Source: JAJDYQ01 sp942491945 (GTDB lineage Bacteria > Pseudomonadota > Gammaproteobacteria > JAJDYQ01). Taken from it: a DNA stretch of 64,000 nt. Both the position numbers and the translations under genes were made by a program. The stretch is from positions 1-64,000 of the forward strand of contig CALODD010000067.1 of assembly GCA_942491945.1 (NCBI GenBank), in the 5' to 3' direction. Below, one piece after another: positions 8,525-17,287 of the stretch. Numbering within the stretch: position 1 is the stretch's first letter; each line of letters begins with the position of its first letter. The notes under the pieces are model-generated. The model made no database searches, had not been told where the DNA came from, and was given only the letters and a program-made list of their open reading frames with translations.

Positions 8525-9250
8525 TCAGCTCACAGCAGCGCGGGCGAAACGCAGTTTCCAGAAGGCTGTAATACGCAAACCTAGCGCAAGGCTGACAAGA
8601 ATGAGCAAAACAACATAGTGCTCTGGTGACTCATAGGTCGGGGAATCGATTGACACACCCTGGCCTGGGCTGTTTATCCGACCCAGGTAGGTGACAAAGT
8701 AACCCGTAAACAACGCGTAAATACCCAGCTTGTGCAGCACTTTCCATGCACCTTTCAGGTGTCTCACAGCATAATTGTTTGAGGTCAGCACCATCAGAAA
8801 CATCAACAGGTAAATGGTTCCGGCCGGAATGTTTTCAGCTACAAATAACGGCTGATTGATCTCACGCATATAAACAACAATCGCCAACAGGTGAATGGTA
8901 TGTGCCAGGGCAAAGGCCAACCCCCATTGTCTGCGCGAGCGTACAAGTTGACTGGTCACACGCGTCGGCCACCAGATCTGCAGAGACTTTGCCATAAAAA
9001 CCGGTAGAAACAGCACAAAGGATAATCGTGCCGTATATCGTGTGAACAGCAAGGTGCCTGTTTCTGTCCAACCATGAAGCTGATATAACCAGAAGGCCAA
9101 AGCTGCACCCACAAGAAGTATCCCAGGGAAAAGCAACAGAGTGAATCTGGCGGCTGGTATGAGGGAACGGTTTTGTATAGTCTGTGATGTCAAACGTTTT
9201 ACCTGAGAGTTGTTCCTGAGCGGTGTACAAGAGCGGTGTATCTGGTCCAT
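8525..9250 (-). CDS. Membrane protein with ferric-reductase-like (MsrQ-type) transmembrane region
   Basis: A hydrophobic protein with about six membrane helices: FTLLLFPGILLVGAALAFW, LSFVLFLPVFMAKS, WGLAFALAHTIHLLAIVVY, IYLLMFLMVLTS, VLHKLGIYALFTGYFVTY and YVVLLILVSLALG. Histidines in the HTIHLLA and LHKLG helices are placed as haem ligands would be in the ferric reductase/MsrQ superfamily of b-type cytochromes. The start is uncertain: ATG 9250 is used here, while 9346 (ATG) and 9193 (TTG) are in frame. The stretch 9218-9243 is a tandem repeat, which slightly favours the 9193 start. No partner reductase gene is visible nearby. Confidence 0.65.
   Translation of the reverse strand: MDQIHRSCTPLRNNSQVKRLTSQTIQNRSLIPAARFTLLLFPGILLVGAALAFWLYQLHGWTETGTLLFTRYTARLSFVLFLPVFMAKSLQIWWPTRVTSQLVRSRRQWGLAFALAHTIHLLAIVVYMREINQPLFVAENIPAGTIYLLMFLMVLTSNNYAVRHLKGAWKVLHKLGIYALFTGYFVTYLGRINSPGQGVSIDSPTYESPEHYVVLLILVSLALGLRITAFWKLRFARAAVS
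9218..9243. repeat. 13-bp direct repeat, two units
   Basis: GAGCGGTGTACAA and GAGCGGTGTATCT lie back to back near the 5' end of the membrane protein gene. Depending on the true start codon they are in the leader or encode the IHRSCTPLR region of an N-terminal extension. Confidence 0.6.
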
Positions 9251-9404
9251 AGTCTCGCTAAAAAACATCCGGATTAAAAGAGACTTACCTGATCCCAAAA
9301 CCGGAACCTCTGGCAGGGGTATAGCCTCCGCACAGTGCGAAAACATTTTTTTGAGAATTTGTCGTAATTTGGCGATTGATTTTCCTCAAGAGTGAATCAA
9401 ACCG

Positions 9405-10433
9405 ATGTCGCACTGGATCTCAAAGCAAATGAAAACCCTCAAAGAAAACTGGCTTCCGACAATGTTAGCGACACTTGTGCTGTGTGCAGTGCTTGTCTAT
9501 CAGCTTCTCTCGGTGTCTGTGCATGCTGACTGGCAGGTCGCCACTGCCTACAGCGAACTTGAAAGCGTGTCCGGTATCGCAGTCATGGGCGATACGGTTT
9601 ATGCCACCCTTGAGCGCCGCCATGGTGACGGCGAAATTGTGTCCCTGAAAGGCGCCGACCGTGAAGTCCTGGTTGGCGGCCTGTCAAAACCCGATGGCCT
9701 GGCTGTATTCGGCAGCAACCTCATTTACACACAGGAATCGGGCATGTTTCCCGTGTTCCTCCTCGCCGACGGTGTTTCATCCCCGCTTTTTTATGCTAAC
9801 GGCGCCGAGGGTATTATGGTCACGGCAGCCGGAGAGATTTTTGTGGTTGAAGACCGGCCAGATGGGAATCTTTTAAAACACGATCACGGAACAGGTGAAA
9901 CCAGCGTCGTGACGGCCAATCTTGAAGAAGCGGAAGGTGTCTGTGCGATGCAATCCGGCGAGGTCTACTACACAGAAAAATATCACGGCGCCATTTATCG
10001 ACCGCTCATCCTGCCCCAGGCTGAGAAAAACAACATTACACTCGATATCGACCTTCCGGGCTGTAAAACCATCGTTGAAGCAGACCGCATGCGACTCAAG
10101 CAATGTTTTCTCAATTTCATGACCAATGCCGTGAAATACAACAAACCTGGGGGCTCGGTCACTATCCGCTGTGAGAAAAAAAGCGAGTATCTGCGTATTA
10201 ATTTTACCGATACCGGTTTTGGTATCAGTGCAGAAAAGCAACGCAATCTGTTCACCCCATTTGATCGACTAGGACGAGAATCGGGACAAATCGAGGGCAG
10301 CGGTATCGGCCTGGTTATTACCAAACAGTTGATTGAGATGATGCATGGGAACCTCGGGATTATCTCTACGCCTGACGTCGGTAGTACCTTCTGGGTTGAA
10401 CTTCGGTCTACTGGTGTCGAAGCGCACGGTTAA
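9405..10433 (+). CDS. Chimeric reading frame: exported beta-propeller start fused to histidine kinase ATPase end
   Basis: The first 200 or so residues form a membrane anchor (about 18-40) and repeated propeller blades (ISGIAVMGDTVYATLE-like, DGLAVFGSNLIYTQES, EGIMVTAAGEIFVVED, EGVCAMQSGEVYYTEK) of the SMP-30/NHL type. From about residue 202 (LILPQAEKNN) the frame is the end of a histidine kinase: N-box KQCFLNFMTNAVKYN, G1 DTGFGIS, F-box FTPFDRLGRESG and G2 GSGIGLVI. The HisKA domain with the phosphoacceptor His is absent, as are the remaining blades. Two halves of unrelated genes join in frame where base composition also changes. I read this as a junction between two source sequences, not a working sensor kinase. 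Confidence 0.6.
   Translation: MSHWISKQMKTLKENWLPTMLATLVLCAVLVYQLLSVSVHADWQVATAYSELESVSGIAVMGDTVYATLERRHGDGEIVSLKGADREVLVGGLSKPDGLAVFGSNLIYTQESGMFPVFLLADGVSSPLFYANGAEGIMVTAAGEIFVVEDRPDGNLLKHDHGTGETSVVTANLEEAEGVCAMQSGEVYYTEKYHGAIYRPLILPQAEKNNITLDIDLPGCKTIVEADRMRLKQCFLNFMTNAVKYNKPGGSVTIRCEKKSEYLRINFTDTGFGISAEKQRNLFTPFDRLGRESGQIEGSGIGLVITKQLIEMMHGNLGIISTPDVGSTFWVELRSTGVEAHG
9990..10025. other. Probable chimeric junction between block A and block B
   Basis: Left of this stretch the DNA encodes propeller blades in GC-rich sequence. Right of it the DNA encodes the middle of a histidine kinase linker (about 10,005 onward) in more AT-rich sequence that matches the style of the following kinase genes. 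Neither gene is complete. No insertion sequence or target duplication is visible, which favours an assembly or amplification join over a biological insertion. Confidence 0.6.
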
Positions 10434-10489
10434 CAATTATTCACATCACGCATTACTCCAGGCCCCGGGTTTAAAGTAATCTTCATTAC

Positions 10490-12196
10490 GTGAAAACATC
10501 AGACAAACACTTACGACAGCTGGTAGAAAAGGAAAAACTTCACCTCCTTTACAAAAGCCTGTCGTTCTCAATCCCCGGCAGCATGCTGGTCGCAGTGCTC
10601 ATCCTGTTTGTCTACTGGTACAAAGATATCGAAGTTCCTCTGGCAACAACCTGGTTTGTCGTTATCGTCTCCATCATGTGCCTGCGTCTGATCGATTCAT
10701 GGCAATACCGCAAATCAGAAAAGAAAATTGTTTCCTACTGGAGTCGACGTTTTTTCGTTGGCGCTATGCTGGGTGGGTTGGCTTGGGGGTTGAGTTGCTG
10801 GATGGCCTTTCCCGATCAGCATGAAATTTACCAGTCCGGTTTTATATTTGGCATGGTCGCTGTTGTATCGGGTGCCATGTCTTCTCTGGCGTTTGATCGA
10901 AAAGTTTATATCACGTTTATCTCTCTCATCTTGCTCTTACTTGTTACAAAGCTTTTATATCTGGATACCGAATTAGGTTACCTGTTAGCTATGGGTGTGT
11001 TCGTCTACTGGATTTATATCATGCAGGGTTCAAAAATTATCGATCAGTCAACCACAGACAGCATCATGTTACGCCTGGAAGCAATTGAACGTGAGAATGA
11101 CCTCGATAATATTCAGCAGAAACAAACCTTCCATGTAGAGCACACACGGCTTGCCGTCATAGAATGGGACGCTTTCACCCGCATTACCGAATGGAACCCT
11201 GCAGCAGAATCTATATTTGGCCTTGATAAAAAACAAAGCCTGGGACAAACCATTACTGAGGTCATTCAGGCCGCTGACGATAGTCATGATCAAAAAGAAT
11301 TATGGGAAACAATCAAACAGAGTCAGAGCGCGACGACGATTGAATATGCGATCAAAGCAAGTGACGGCCACGTGCGGAACTTAATCTGGCACATCACTCC
11401 TATATTAAGCGATGATGGCTGGGTTACCGGCGGCGCATCGATGGCACTGGATGTTACCGAACAAAACGAAGCTCGCGCCCAATTGATTGCCGCTAAGGAT
11501 GAAGCGGAAAAAGCCAATCTGGCTAAATCAAAATTTTTATCCAGCATGAGCCATGAGCTACGTACACCCCTGAACGCCGTTATTGGTTTTTCTCAACTGA
11601 TGATGCTGGAAGATGATGAAGAACAGGTAGAAAACTCGCGTCATATTCATCAGGCCGGACAGCACCTGCTGACCTTAATCAATGGTCTACTTGATCTGGA
11701 AAAAATCGAGGCCGGTAAACTTGCCCTTAATATCACTGAAGTCGACGTCAAAGAAATTATTCAGGAAAGCCTGCTGTTCATTCAGCAAATGGCCGATGAC
11801 CGTAATATCAGCCTGACCTCAGAGATCAATTACTGTGATGTACATGTTCATGCCGACGCCATGCGTCTGAAACAATGTCTGCTGAATCTATTAAGCAACG
11901 CCGTGAAATATAATCATGACGAAGGACAGGTTACGCTTAGTTGTAGCCTGGTGAATAATGACTCACACCTACGTATTAGTATTGAAGATGATGGCTCAGG
12001 TATTAGTGAAGAGGCTCAACAACGTCTGTTTACGCCATTTGATCGACTCGGCAAAGAAGGGGGCCATGTTGAAGGTAATGGTATCGGTCTGGTAATTTCG
12101 CGTGAACTTATATTGATGATGGGTGGCGAAATCGGGATGCAGTCGGCAGAAGGTAAGGGAAGCACTTTCTGGATAGAGTTACCTATTCTTAAGTAA
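10490..12196 (+). CDS. Membrane PAS-domain sensor histidine kinase
   Basis: A 568-residue sensor kinase starting with GTG. The N-terminal third has about six membrane helices (about 29-45, 52-66, 88-105, 118-135, 138-157, 162-178) in a MASE-like integral membrane sensor. A PAS domain follows (about 215-325, with WNPAAESIFG), then HisKA with SHELRTPLN (phosphoacceptor His about 355), then the HATPase domain with N-box LLNLLSNAVKYN (about 465-475), G1 EDDGSGIS and G2 GNGIGLVI. No receiver domain is attached and no response regulator gene is adjacent, so its partner is elsewhere. The last 8 bp overlap the 3' end of the convergent PDC-like gene. Confidence 0.87.
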   Translation: MKTSDKHLRQLVEKEKLHLLYKSLSFSIPGSMLVAVLILFVYWYKDIEVPLATTWFVVIVSIMCLRLIDSWQYRKSEKKIVSYWSRRFFVGAMLGGLAWGLSCWMAFPDQHEIYQSGFIFGMVAVVSGAMSSLAFDRKVYITFISLILLLLVTKLLYLDTELGYLLAMGVFVYWIYIMQGSKIIDQSTTDSIMLRLEAIERENDLDNIQQKQTFHVEHTRLAVIEWDAFTRITEWNPAAESIFGLDKKQSLGQTITEVIQAADDSHDQKELWETIKQSQSATTIEYAIKASDGHVRNLIWHITPILSDDGWVTGGASMALDVTEQNEARAQLIAAKDEAEKANLAKSKFLSSMSHELRTPLNAVIGFSQLMMLEDDEEQVENSRHIHQAGQHLLTLINGLLDLEKIEAGKLALNITEVDVKEIIQESLLFIQQMADDRNISLTSEINYCDVHVHADAMRLKQCLLNLLSNAVKYNHDEGQVTLSCSLVNNDSHLRISIEDDGSGISEEAQQRLFTPFDRLGKEGGHVEGNGIGLVISRELILMMGGEIGMQSAEGKGSTFWIELPILK

Positions 12197-13154
12197 CCTC
12201 ACACGTAGTCCCCGTACCAAACCAGAAGTCTAGTCCTTTACCCAGGAATTCATCAAAGGGCAGATAATGTGAGCCATCACATGAAAAGTTTAAACCCACC
12301 ATGCCATTCACTAGATTTAATGACCCTGCCCGTAGGTAAATAGTTTCATCCGCAAACCGCAGCGAACTAAATTGAGTCAACACCTGGCGTATCTCGGATC
12401 GATCTACAACCGCTCGCTCAAGATAAGGCCGACGAGGAAAAGCCAGACAAATATCCGGATCAATCAACTCCTCGATCGATAGAATATGATAATCAAACGG
12501 GTCGTCGGCATGCCATACTGTAGCGCGGCTACTCGCGAAGTGTAATTTGCCATGATACACACCATGCTCGCACATCAATTCTTCCATCAAAGCAAACACA
12601 TCATCGAGATGATCATCCATCATGCTTTGAACGCGGGATTGCATGAATAAATTTGCCCGGATAGAAGGATCGCCTTTAATTTGCTGCCACTGACGATCCT
12701 CAGCCACCATACCTTCGGTATGCGGTAATTCTCGTAAGTCATAGTCAACGCCCAGGAACCCAACACGCGTGCCCTCGTTATCGCGAATTTTTTGAATCGC
12801 AGTTAATGAAGGACGACGCTTTCGACGACTGATATAGGCCTGAGATAAACGAAAGTTCGTACTTCCAAACATACCTGCCATATAGGGGCGTAGTGAACGA
12901 TCACGCGTTAGTTGTGATTCATCTTTACCATCGTGCGAGATGTTTGCCGTGATCTGTTTACCTTCACGATCCAGCACATAAATATATTTACAGTGCTCTA
13001 AACGATGCAAGGCCTCAGTAATAGTCTCCTCCATTACCTCCCGATTTTCTATATTGGGTACCAGGGCATCTGATAATTTTTTTAATTCATCACCAAGAAC
13101 TGATTTTAAAATCTTACGTTGCTTACTAACGGCCTGTTTGAGTTGTAGGCTCAT
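12189..13154 (-). CDS. Soluble PDC-like sensor-domain protein, copy 1
   Basis: A 321-residue protein without signal peptide or membrane helix. Residues about 1-160 resemble a PDC/Cache sensor fold (YIYVLDREGKQI, RDRSLRPYM, GFLGVDYDLREL). Residues about 165-321 form a second conserved region (IKGDPSIRANLF, ELMCEHGVYHGKLHF, SSRATVWHADDP, ADETIYLRAGSLN, GLNFSCDGSHYLP, LDFWFG). The gene at 26318-27283 is a paralogue with the same layout and length. PDC domains normally face the periplasm, so a cytoplasmic stand-alone form is unusual. Its start overlaps the hemF stop by 4 bp (ATGA), which suggests co-translation. The biochemical function is unknown. Confidence 0.7.
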   Translation of the reverse strand: MSLQLKQAVSKQRKILKSVLGDELKKLSDALVPNIENREVMEETITEALHRLEHCKYIYVLDREGKQITANISHDGKDESQLTRDRSLRPYMAGMFGSTNFRLSQAYISRRKRRPSLTAIQKIRDNEGTRVGFLGVDYDLRELPHTEGMVAEDRQWQQIKGDPSIRANLFMQSRVQSMMDDHLDDVFALMEELMCEHGVYHGKLHFASSRATVWHADDPFDYHILSIEELIDPDICLAFPRRPYLERAVVDRSEIRQVLTQFSSLRFADETIYLRAGSLNLVNGMVGLNFSCDGSHYLPFDEFLGKGLDFWFGTGTTCEVT

Positions 13155-14068
13155 ATATTATTTAGCCAGTCCTGTGGTTGTAGATAACGGTCATATAGCT
13201 TTGCCTCTTCACTACCGGCTTCCGGTTGCCAGTTATAACGGAAACGTACATTCGGTGGTAATGACATCAGTATAGACTCTGTACGTCCGCCCGTTTGTAA
13301 ACCAAAGATGGTTCCACGATCATAGACCAGGTTGAACTCAACATAACGACCGCGACGATACAGCTGAAAATCTTTTTGTTGTTCACCATAGTCTGTATCT
13401 TTACGTCTCTCGACTATTGGCAGATAAGCTTTTATAAAATGATCACCAACACTTTGCTGAAATGCGAAGCTCTTCTCGAAGCCCCATTCATTTAAATCGT
13501 CAAAGAATAAACCACCAACACCACGTGTCTCATCACGATGTTTTAAATAAAAATATTCGTCGCACCATTTCTTATAACGGTCATAAACATCATCACCAAA
13601 GGGATCACAGGCTGCCTTTGAAGTTTGATGCCACTCAATAACATCTTCTTCAAATGGATAGTAAGGTGTTAAATCAAAACCACCGCCAAACCACCAGACC
13701 GGATCTTCGCCTTCTTTTTCTGCCACGAATAAACGGACATTCATATGTGTTGTTGGTATGTAAGGATTATGTGGATGGAACACCAGAGATACACCCATGG
13801 CCTGAAATGAACGACCAACTAATTCCGGACGCTGCGCGGTTGCTGCAGGCGGAAGGCTTGCACCATGGACATGCGAGAAATTAATACCAGCCTGCTCAAA
13901 TACTGCGCCATTACTTAGGACACGAGAACGGCCACCACCGCCTTCTTCACGTTCCCAGGAATCCTCCATAAATTTTGCCTGACCGTCGGCTTCTTGAATT
14001 GCTGAGGCAATACTATCCTGTAAACCCAGAAGGTAATCTTTAACCGCTTGTATATTTATTTCAGACAT
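13151..14068 (-). CDS. hemF: Oxygen-dependent coproporphyrinogen III oxidase
   Basis: A full-length 305-residue HemF, which oxidatively decarboxylates coproporphyrinogen III to protoporphyrinogen IX in haem synthesis. Family signatures are present: AVFEQAGINFSHVHG, NPYIPTTHMNVRLF, WWFGGGFDLTPYYPFEEDV, DRGTIFGLQTGGRTESILMSLPP and the C-terminal YLQPQDWL. It follows tsaC by 55 bp and overlaps the PDC-like gene by 4 bp, forming a rimO-tsaC-hemF-PDC run. The haem gene hemH lies on the other side of the divergent promoter region. Confidence 0.97.
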   Translation of the reverse strand: MSEINIQAVKDYLLGLQDSIASAIQEADGQAKFMEDSWEREEGGGGRSRVLSNGAVFEQAGINFSHVHGASLPPAATAQRPELVGRSFQAMGVSLVFHPHNPYIPTTHMNVRLFVAEKEGEDPVWWFGGGFDLTPYYPFEEDVIEWHQTSKAACDPFGDDVYDRYKKWCDEYFYLKHRDETRGVGGLFFDDLNEWGFEKSFAFQQSVGDHFIKAYLPIVERRKDTDYGEQQKDFQLYRRGRYVEFNLVYDRGTIFGLQTGGRTESILMSLPPNVRFRYNWQPEAGSEEAKLYDRYLQPQDWLNNI

Positions 14069-14123
14069 CTTGTTTCGTTAACTCGTTATCGTTCTATTCT
14101 ATATCTTGTATGTGACAAAATAA

Positions 14124-14675
14124 CTATCGGAGTCGTTCATTTGTCACCGCATGCCAGATCTCACTCGGCTGCGCATTCCCATCCGTAGGTCCATCGACAA
14201 CCATATCAACCTCACTACCTAAGCACTGTTCGACTTCCTCAGCCGTTCGAGCCGCAGGCTCACCATGTTTATTCGCACTGGTTGAAACTAAAGCTAGATT
14301 ACCGGCATCACAAAGCTGCCGTGTTATCTCATGTGCTGTAATACGTACCGCTATCGTTTCATGCTCACCGCGTAAGCAGTACGGACAATCTTCTGCAGCG
14401 GGTAATAGCCAGGTCACGGGGCCAGGCCAACGTGACATAACTTTTTCATAGGTCATATCGTCAAGTGGTTTTATAAAGTCTGTAACCTGATCGAAACGAC
14501 TGGCAATTAATATTACGCCCTGACTGGCTTCGCGTTGTTTGATACCCAACAAGCGCATAACAGCGCTTTCATTCGCTGGGTCACAGCCTAGCCCATAAAC
14601 TGCTTCGGTAGGGTAGGCAATGACTCCTCCCGATTGAATAATCTCGACCGCTTGCTGCAATAACGATGTTTCCAT
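14124..14675 (-). CDS. tsaC: Threonylcarbamoyl-AMP synthase (TsaC/YrdC)
   Basis: A 183-residue YrdC-domain protein that makes L-threonylcarbamoyl-adenylate from Thr, bicarbonate and ATP for t6A37 tRNA modification. Visible signatures are GGVIAYPTEAVYGLGCDP near the start, RWPGPVTWLLPA and VSTSANKHGEPA. The short length matches the TsaC form, not the longer Sua5 form. It starts 2 bp after the rimO stop, so co-translation is likely. Confidence 0.95.
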   Translation of the reverse strand: METSLLQQAVEIIQSGGVIAYPTEAVYGLGCDPANESAVMRLLGIKQREASQGVILIASRFDQVTDFIKPLDDMTYEKVMSRWPGPVTWLLPAAEDCPYCLRGEHETIAVRITAHEITRQLCDAGNLALVSTSANKHGEPAARTAEEVEQCLGSEVDMVVDGPTDGNAQPSEIWHAVTNERLR

Positions 14676-14677
14676 TG

Positions 14678-16000
14678 CTACTCGGTTAAAGATGCATAGA
14701 GATCATATTCATCGGCATCGTTTATCTTTACTTCAACAAAATCACCGGCCTGTAAATCCAGTTCGGTATCAATAAAGACCATGCCATCAATCTCCGGCGC
14801 ATCTGCTGAAGAACGCGCAATGATCTGACCGGTCTCTTCGTCTTCGCCATCAACTAGTACCATCATGGTGCGGCCAATCTTTTTCTGTAGTCGTTCTTCA
14901 CTAATACGTGCGGATAAGCGCATGAAATGATCGTAACGTTCCTGCTTAATATCGTCATCAACCTGACCCGGTAATTCATTCGCCTTCGCGCCTTCTACCG
15001 GGGAGTACTGAAAGCAGCCCACGCGATCCAGCTGCGCTTCTTCAAGAAAATCCATCAACTGCTCAAAGTCGTCATCGGTCTCGCCCGGGAAACCCACAAT
15101 AAAGGTACTGCGTAAGGTCAGGTCCGGACAGATTTCGCGCCACTGCTTCACCCGATGCAGCACTTTTTCACTCGCCGCTGGACGCTTCATATTCTTCAGG
15201 ATTTTTGGACTGGCATGCTGAAAAGGAATATCCAGATACGGCAACACTTTGCCTTCCGCCATTAAGGGAATCACTTCGTCGACATGTGGATAAGGGTAGA
15301 CGTAATGCAGGCGAGTCCAGGCATCGAGTTCACCCAGGGCTTCGGCGAGCTGAGTAAAACGTGTCTTCAATGGGCGACCATTCCAGATATCTGAACGATA
15401 TTTCAGATCGACGCCATAGGCGCTAGTGTCCTGCGAGATCACTAATAATTCACGAACTCCAGATTCGACCAGCTTCACCGCTTCATCCATCACTTCGCCA
15501 ATCGGTCGGCTCACCAGATCACCGCGCATCGATGGAATGATGCAAAAGCTGCATCGATGATTACAACCTTCGGAAATTTTTAAGTACGCATAATGTCGTG
15601 GCGTCAGCTTGATACCCTGCGGTGGCACCAGATCCATATATGGATCATGCTCCGGCGGAAGATGCTCATGCACCGCCTGCATCACCTCTTCATAGGCGTG
15701 CGGCCCACTGACCGCCAGTACATCGGGGTGAACATTGGTAATGTCTTCGGCATTGGCGCCCATACAGCCCGTGACAATCACTTTGCCGTTTTCGTTCAAG
15801 GCTTCGCCAATCGTTTCCAGCGACTCTGCCTTGGCATCATCAATAAACCCACAGGTATTCACGACTACCAGGTCGGCACCCACGTAATCCGCCGACAGGC
15901 CATAACCTTCAGCGCGTAACTGGGTCAGGATTTGTTCAGAGTCCACCAATGCCTTGGGGCATCCGAGACTGATAAATCCAACGGTAGGGGTCTTGTCCAT
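14678..16000 (-). CDS. rimO: Ribosomal protein S12 methylthiotransferase
   Basis: A 440-residue radical-SAM enzyme that methylthiolates Asp88 of ribosomal protein S12. The N-terminal UPF0004 domain has SLGCPKALVDSE (Cys about 14) plus further Cys near 50 and 79 for one Fe-S cluster. The radical-SAM motif is EGCNHRCSFCIIPS (Cys about 146, 150, 153). A C-terminal TRAM domain ends at YDLYASLTE. The SLGCPK and FCIIPSMRG variants fit RimO rather than MiaB. It is first in the minus-strand run and divergent from hemH. Confidence 0.96.
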   Translation of the reverse strand: MDKTPTVGFISLGCPKALVDSEQILTQLRAEGYGLSADYVGADLVVVNTCGFIDDAKAESLETIGEALNENGKVIVTGCMGANAEDITNVHPDVLAVSGPHAYEEVMQAVHEHLPPEHDPYMDLVPPQGIKLTPRHYAYLKISEGCNHRCSFCIIPSMRGDLVSRPIGEVMDEAVKLVESGVRELLVISQDTSAYGVDLKYRSDIWNGRPLKTRFTQLAEALGELDAWTRLHYVYPYPHVDEVIPLMAEGKVLPYLDIPFQHASPKILKNMKRPAASEKVLHRVKQWREICPDLTLRSTFIVGFPGETDDDFEQLMDFLEEAQLDRVGCFQYSPVEGAKANELPGQVDDDIKQERYDHFMRLSARISEERLQKKIGRTMMVLVDGEDEETGQIIARSSADAPEIDGMVFIDTELDLQAGDFVEVKINDADEYDLYASLTE

Positions 16001-16162
16001 GAAAATGCTTTAGCGAATTACATTGAAGGCGCGAAGTTTAACCGAAGTACGGTAAATCTGCGGTTTTTATCCCTTTTGGGACGGGTTTTTAACGATATTT
16101 TCAGATATCCATTGGTTATACTTCATGTTCCTGATTCAGGGACTGAAAAAGGCACACGATTC

Positions 16163-17257
16163 ATGGCGGATTTCGTCAACACTCCAGACTACCAACATGG
16201 CACGCAGGGAATTACCGGCGTGCTGGTTACCAATCTCGGTACGCCTGATGCGCCGACTACCGGTGCATTGCGTCGTTATCTCGCAGAGTTTCTGTCTGAC
16301 CCCCGTGTGGTCGAATTTCCACGCCTGCTGTGGAAAATCATTCTGTACGGAGTGATTCTGAATATTCGCCCGCCGCGTTCGGCAAAAGCCTATGCCAAAG
16401 TCTGGTCTGCCGAAGGTTCTCCATTACTCGCCATTGGTAAAAAACAGGCCGCAGCTCTTCAAGACAAGCTTTCTCAATCGATCAACGGCCCGGTCAAAGT
16501 CGAACTGGCCATGCGCTACGGCAACCCCTCTATTCCAGATGCAATGGAAAAGCTACGTCAGGCTAATGTCAGCCGACTTCTAGTGCTACCGCTTTACCCG
16601 CAGTATTCAGCATCTACTGGCGCTTCTACATTTGATGCCGTTAGCGACGTCCTGAAAACCTGGCGCTGGCTACCGCAATTACGCATGGTCATGGACTATC
16701 ATCAACACGACAGCTGGTTAGATGCCGTCGTCAATTCCATTCGTGAACATTGGGATAAAAATGGCCAGGCACAGAAACTGATGATGTCATTCCACGGTTT
16801 GCCGAAACGTTTCCTGCTCAATGGCGACCCATATCACTGCCAGTGCCATGTTAGCGCCCGCAAGATCGCCGAAAAACTCGAGTTAAACGAAGATCAGTGG
16901 CAGCTAGTATTCCAGTCACGTTTTGGCCGCGAAGAATGGCTCAAACCTTATTGTGACAAGACGCTAGAAACACTGGCACAAGAAGGTCTGGAAAGCGTCG
17001 ACATGGTCTGTCCCGGTTTCTCTGCTGATTGCCTGGAGACGCTGGAAGAGGTTGCGATGGAAAATCGTGATATATTCCTCGAGGCTGGGGGCAAGCAATA
17101 TACTTATATACCGGCATTGAATGATCGTGAAGATCATATCGATGCACTGGTCGAACTGGTACAACAGAATCTCGCCGGTTGGCCCATTGAAGAAATACCT
17201 GCCGAAGAACGTGAAGCAGGACGTCAGCGCGCATTAACTTGTGGCGCAGAAAATTAA
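16163..17257 (+). CDS. hemH: Ferrochelatase
   Basis: A 364-residue ferrochelatase, which inserts Fe(II) into protoporphyrin IX. Visible signatures are GVLVTNLGTPDAPTTGALRRYL, LPLYPQYSASTGASTFDAV, the catalytic His in LMMSFHGLPKR, the QSRFGREEWLKPY segment and CPGFSADCLETLEE. ATG at 16163 is chosen because homology begins right after it (MADFVNTPDYQHG). A TATACT -10-like element lies at 16117-16122. The stop is 30 bp ahead of the MotA-like gene, which may be read through. Confidence 0.95.
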   Translation: MADFVNTPDYQHGTQGITGVLVTNLGTPDAPTTGALRRYLAEFLSDPRVVEFPRLLWKIILYGVILNIRPPRSAKAYAKVWSAEGSPLLAIGKKQAAALQDKLSQSINGPVKVELAMRYGNPSIPDAMEKLRQANVSRLLVLPLYPQYSASTGASTFDAVSDVLKTWRWLPQLRMVMDYHQHDSWLDAVVNSIREHWDKNGQAQKLMMSFHGLPKRFLLNGDPYHCQCHVSARKIAEKLELNEDQWQLVFQSRFGREEWLKPYCDKTLETLAQEGLESVDMVCPGFSADCLETLEEVAMENRDIFLEAGGKQYTYIPALNDREDHIDALVELVQQNLAGWPIEEIPAEEREAGRQRALTCGAEN

Positions 17258-17287
17258 ATCAGAGATTGTTGAGACAGGGATTTCACC

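Noticed and set aside
9405..10433. A new propeller-type sensor kinase
   Set aside because: The protein lacks HisKA and the phosphoacceptor His, and both halves are incomplete at a composition change. A junction artefact is more likely.
16070..16081. A terminator hairpin in the rimO-hemH spacer
   Set aside because: The stem is only about 4 bp (TCCC/GGGA) and lies in a divergent promoter region where no terminator is expected.
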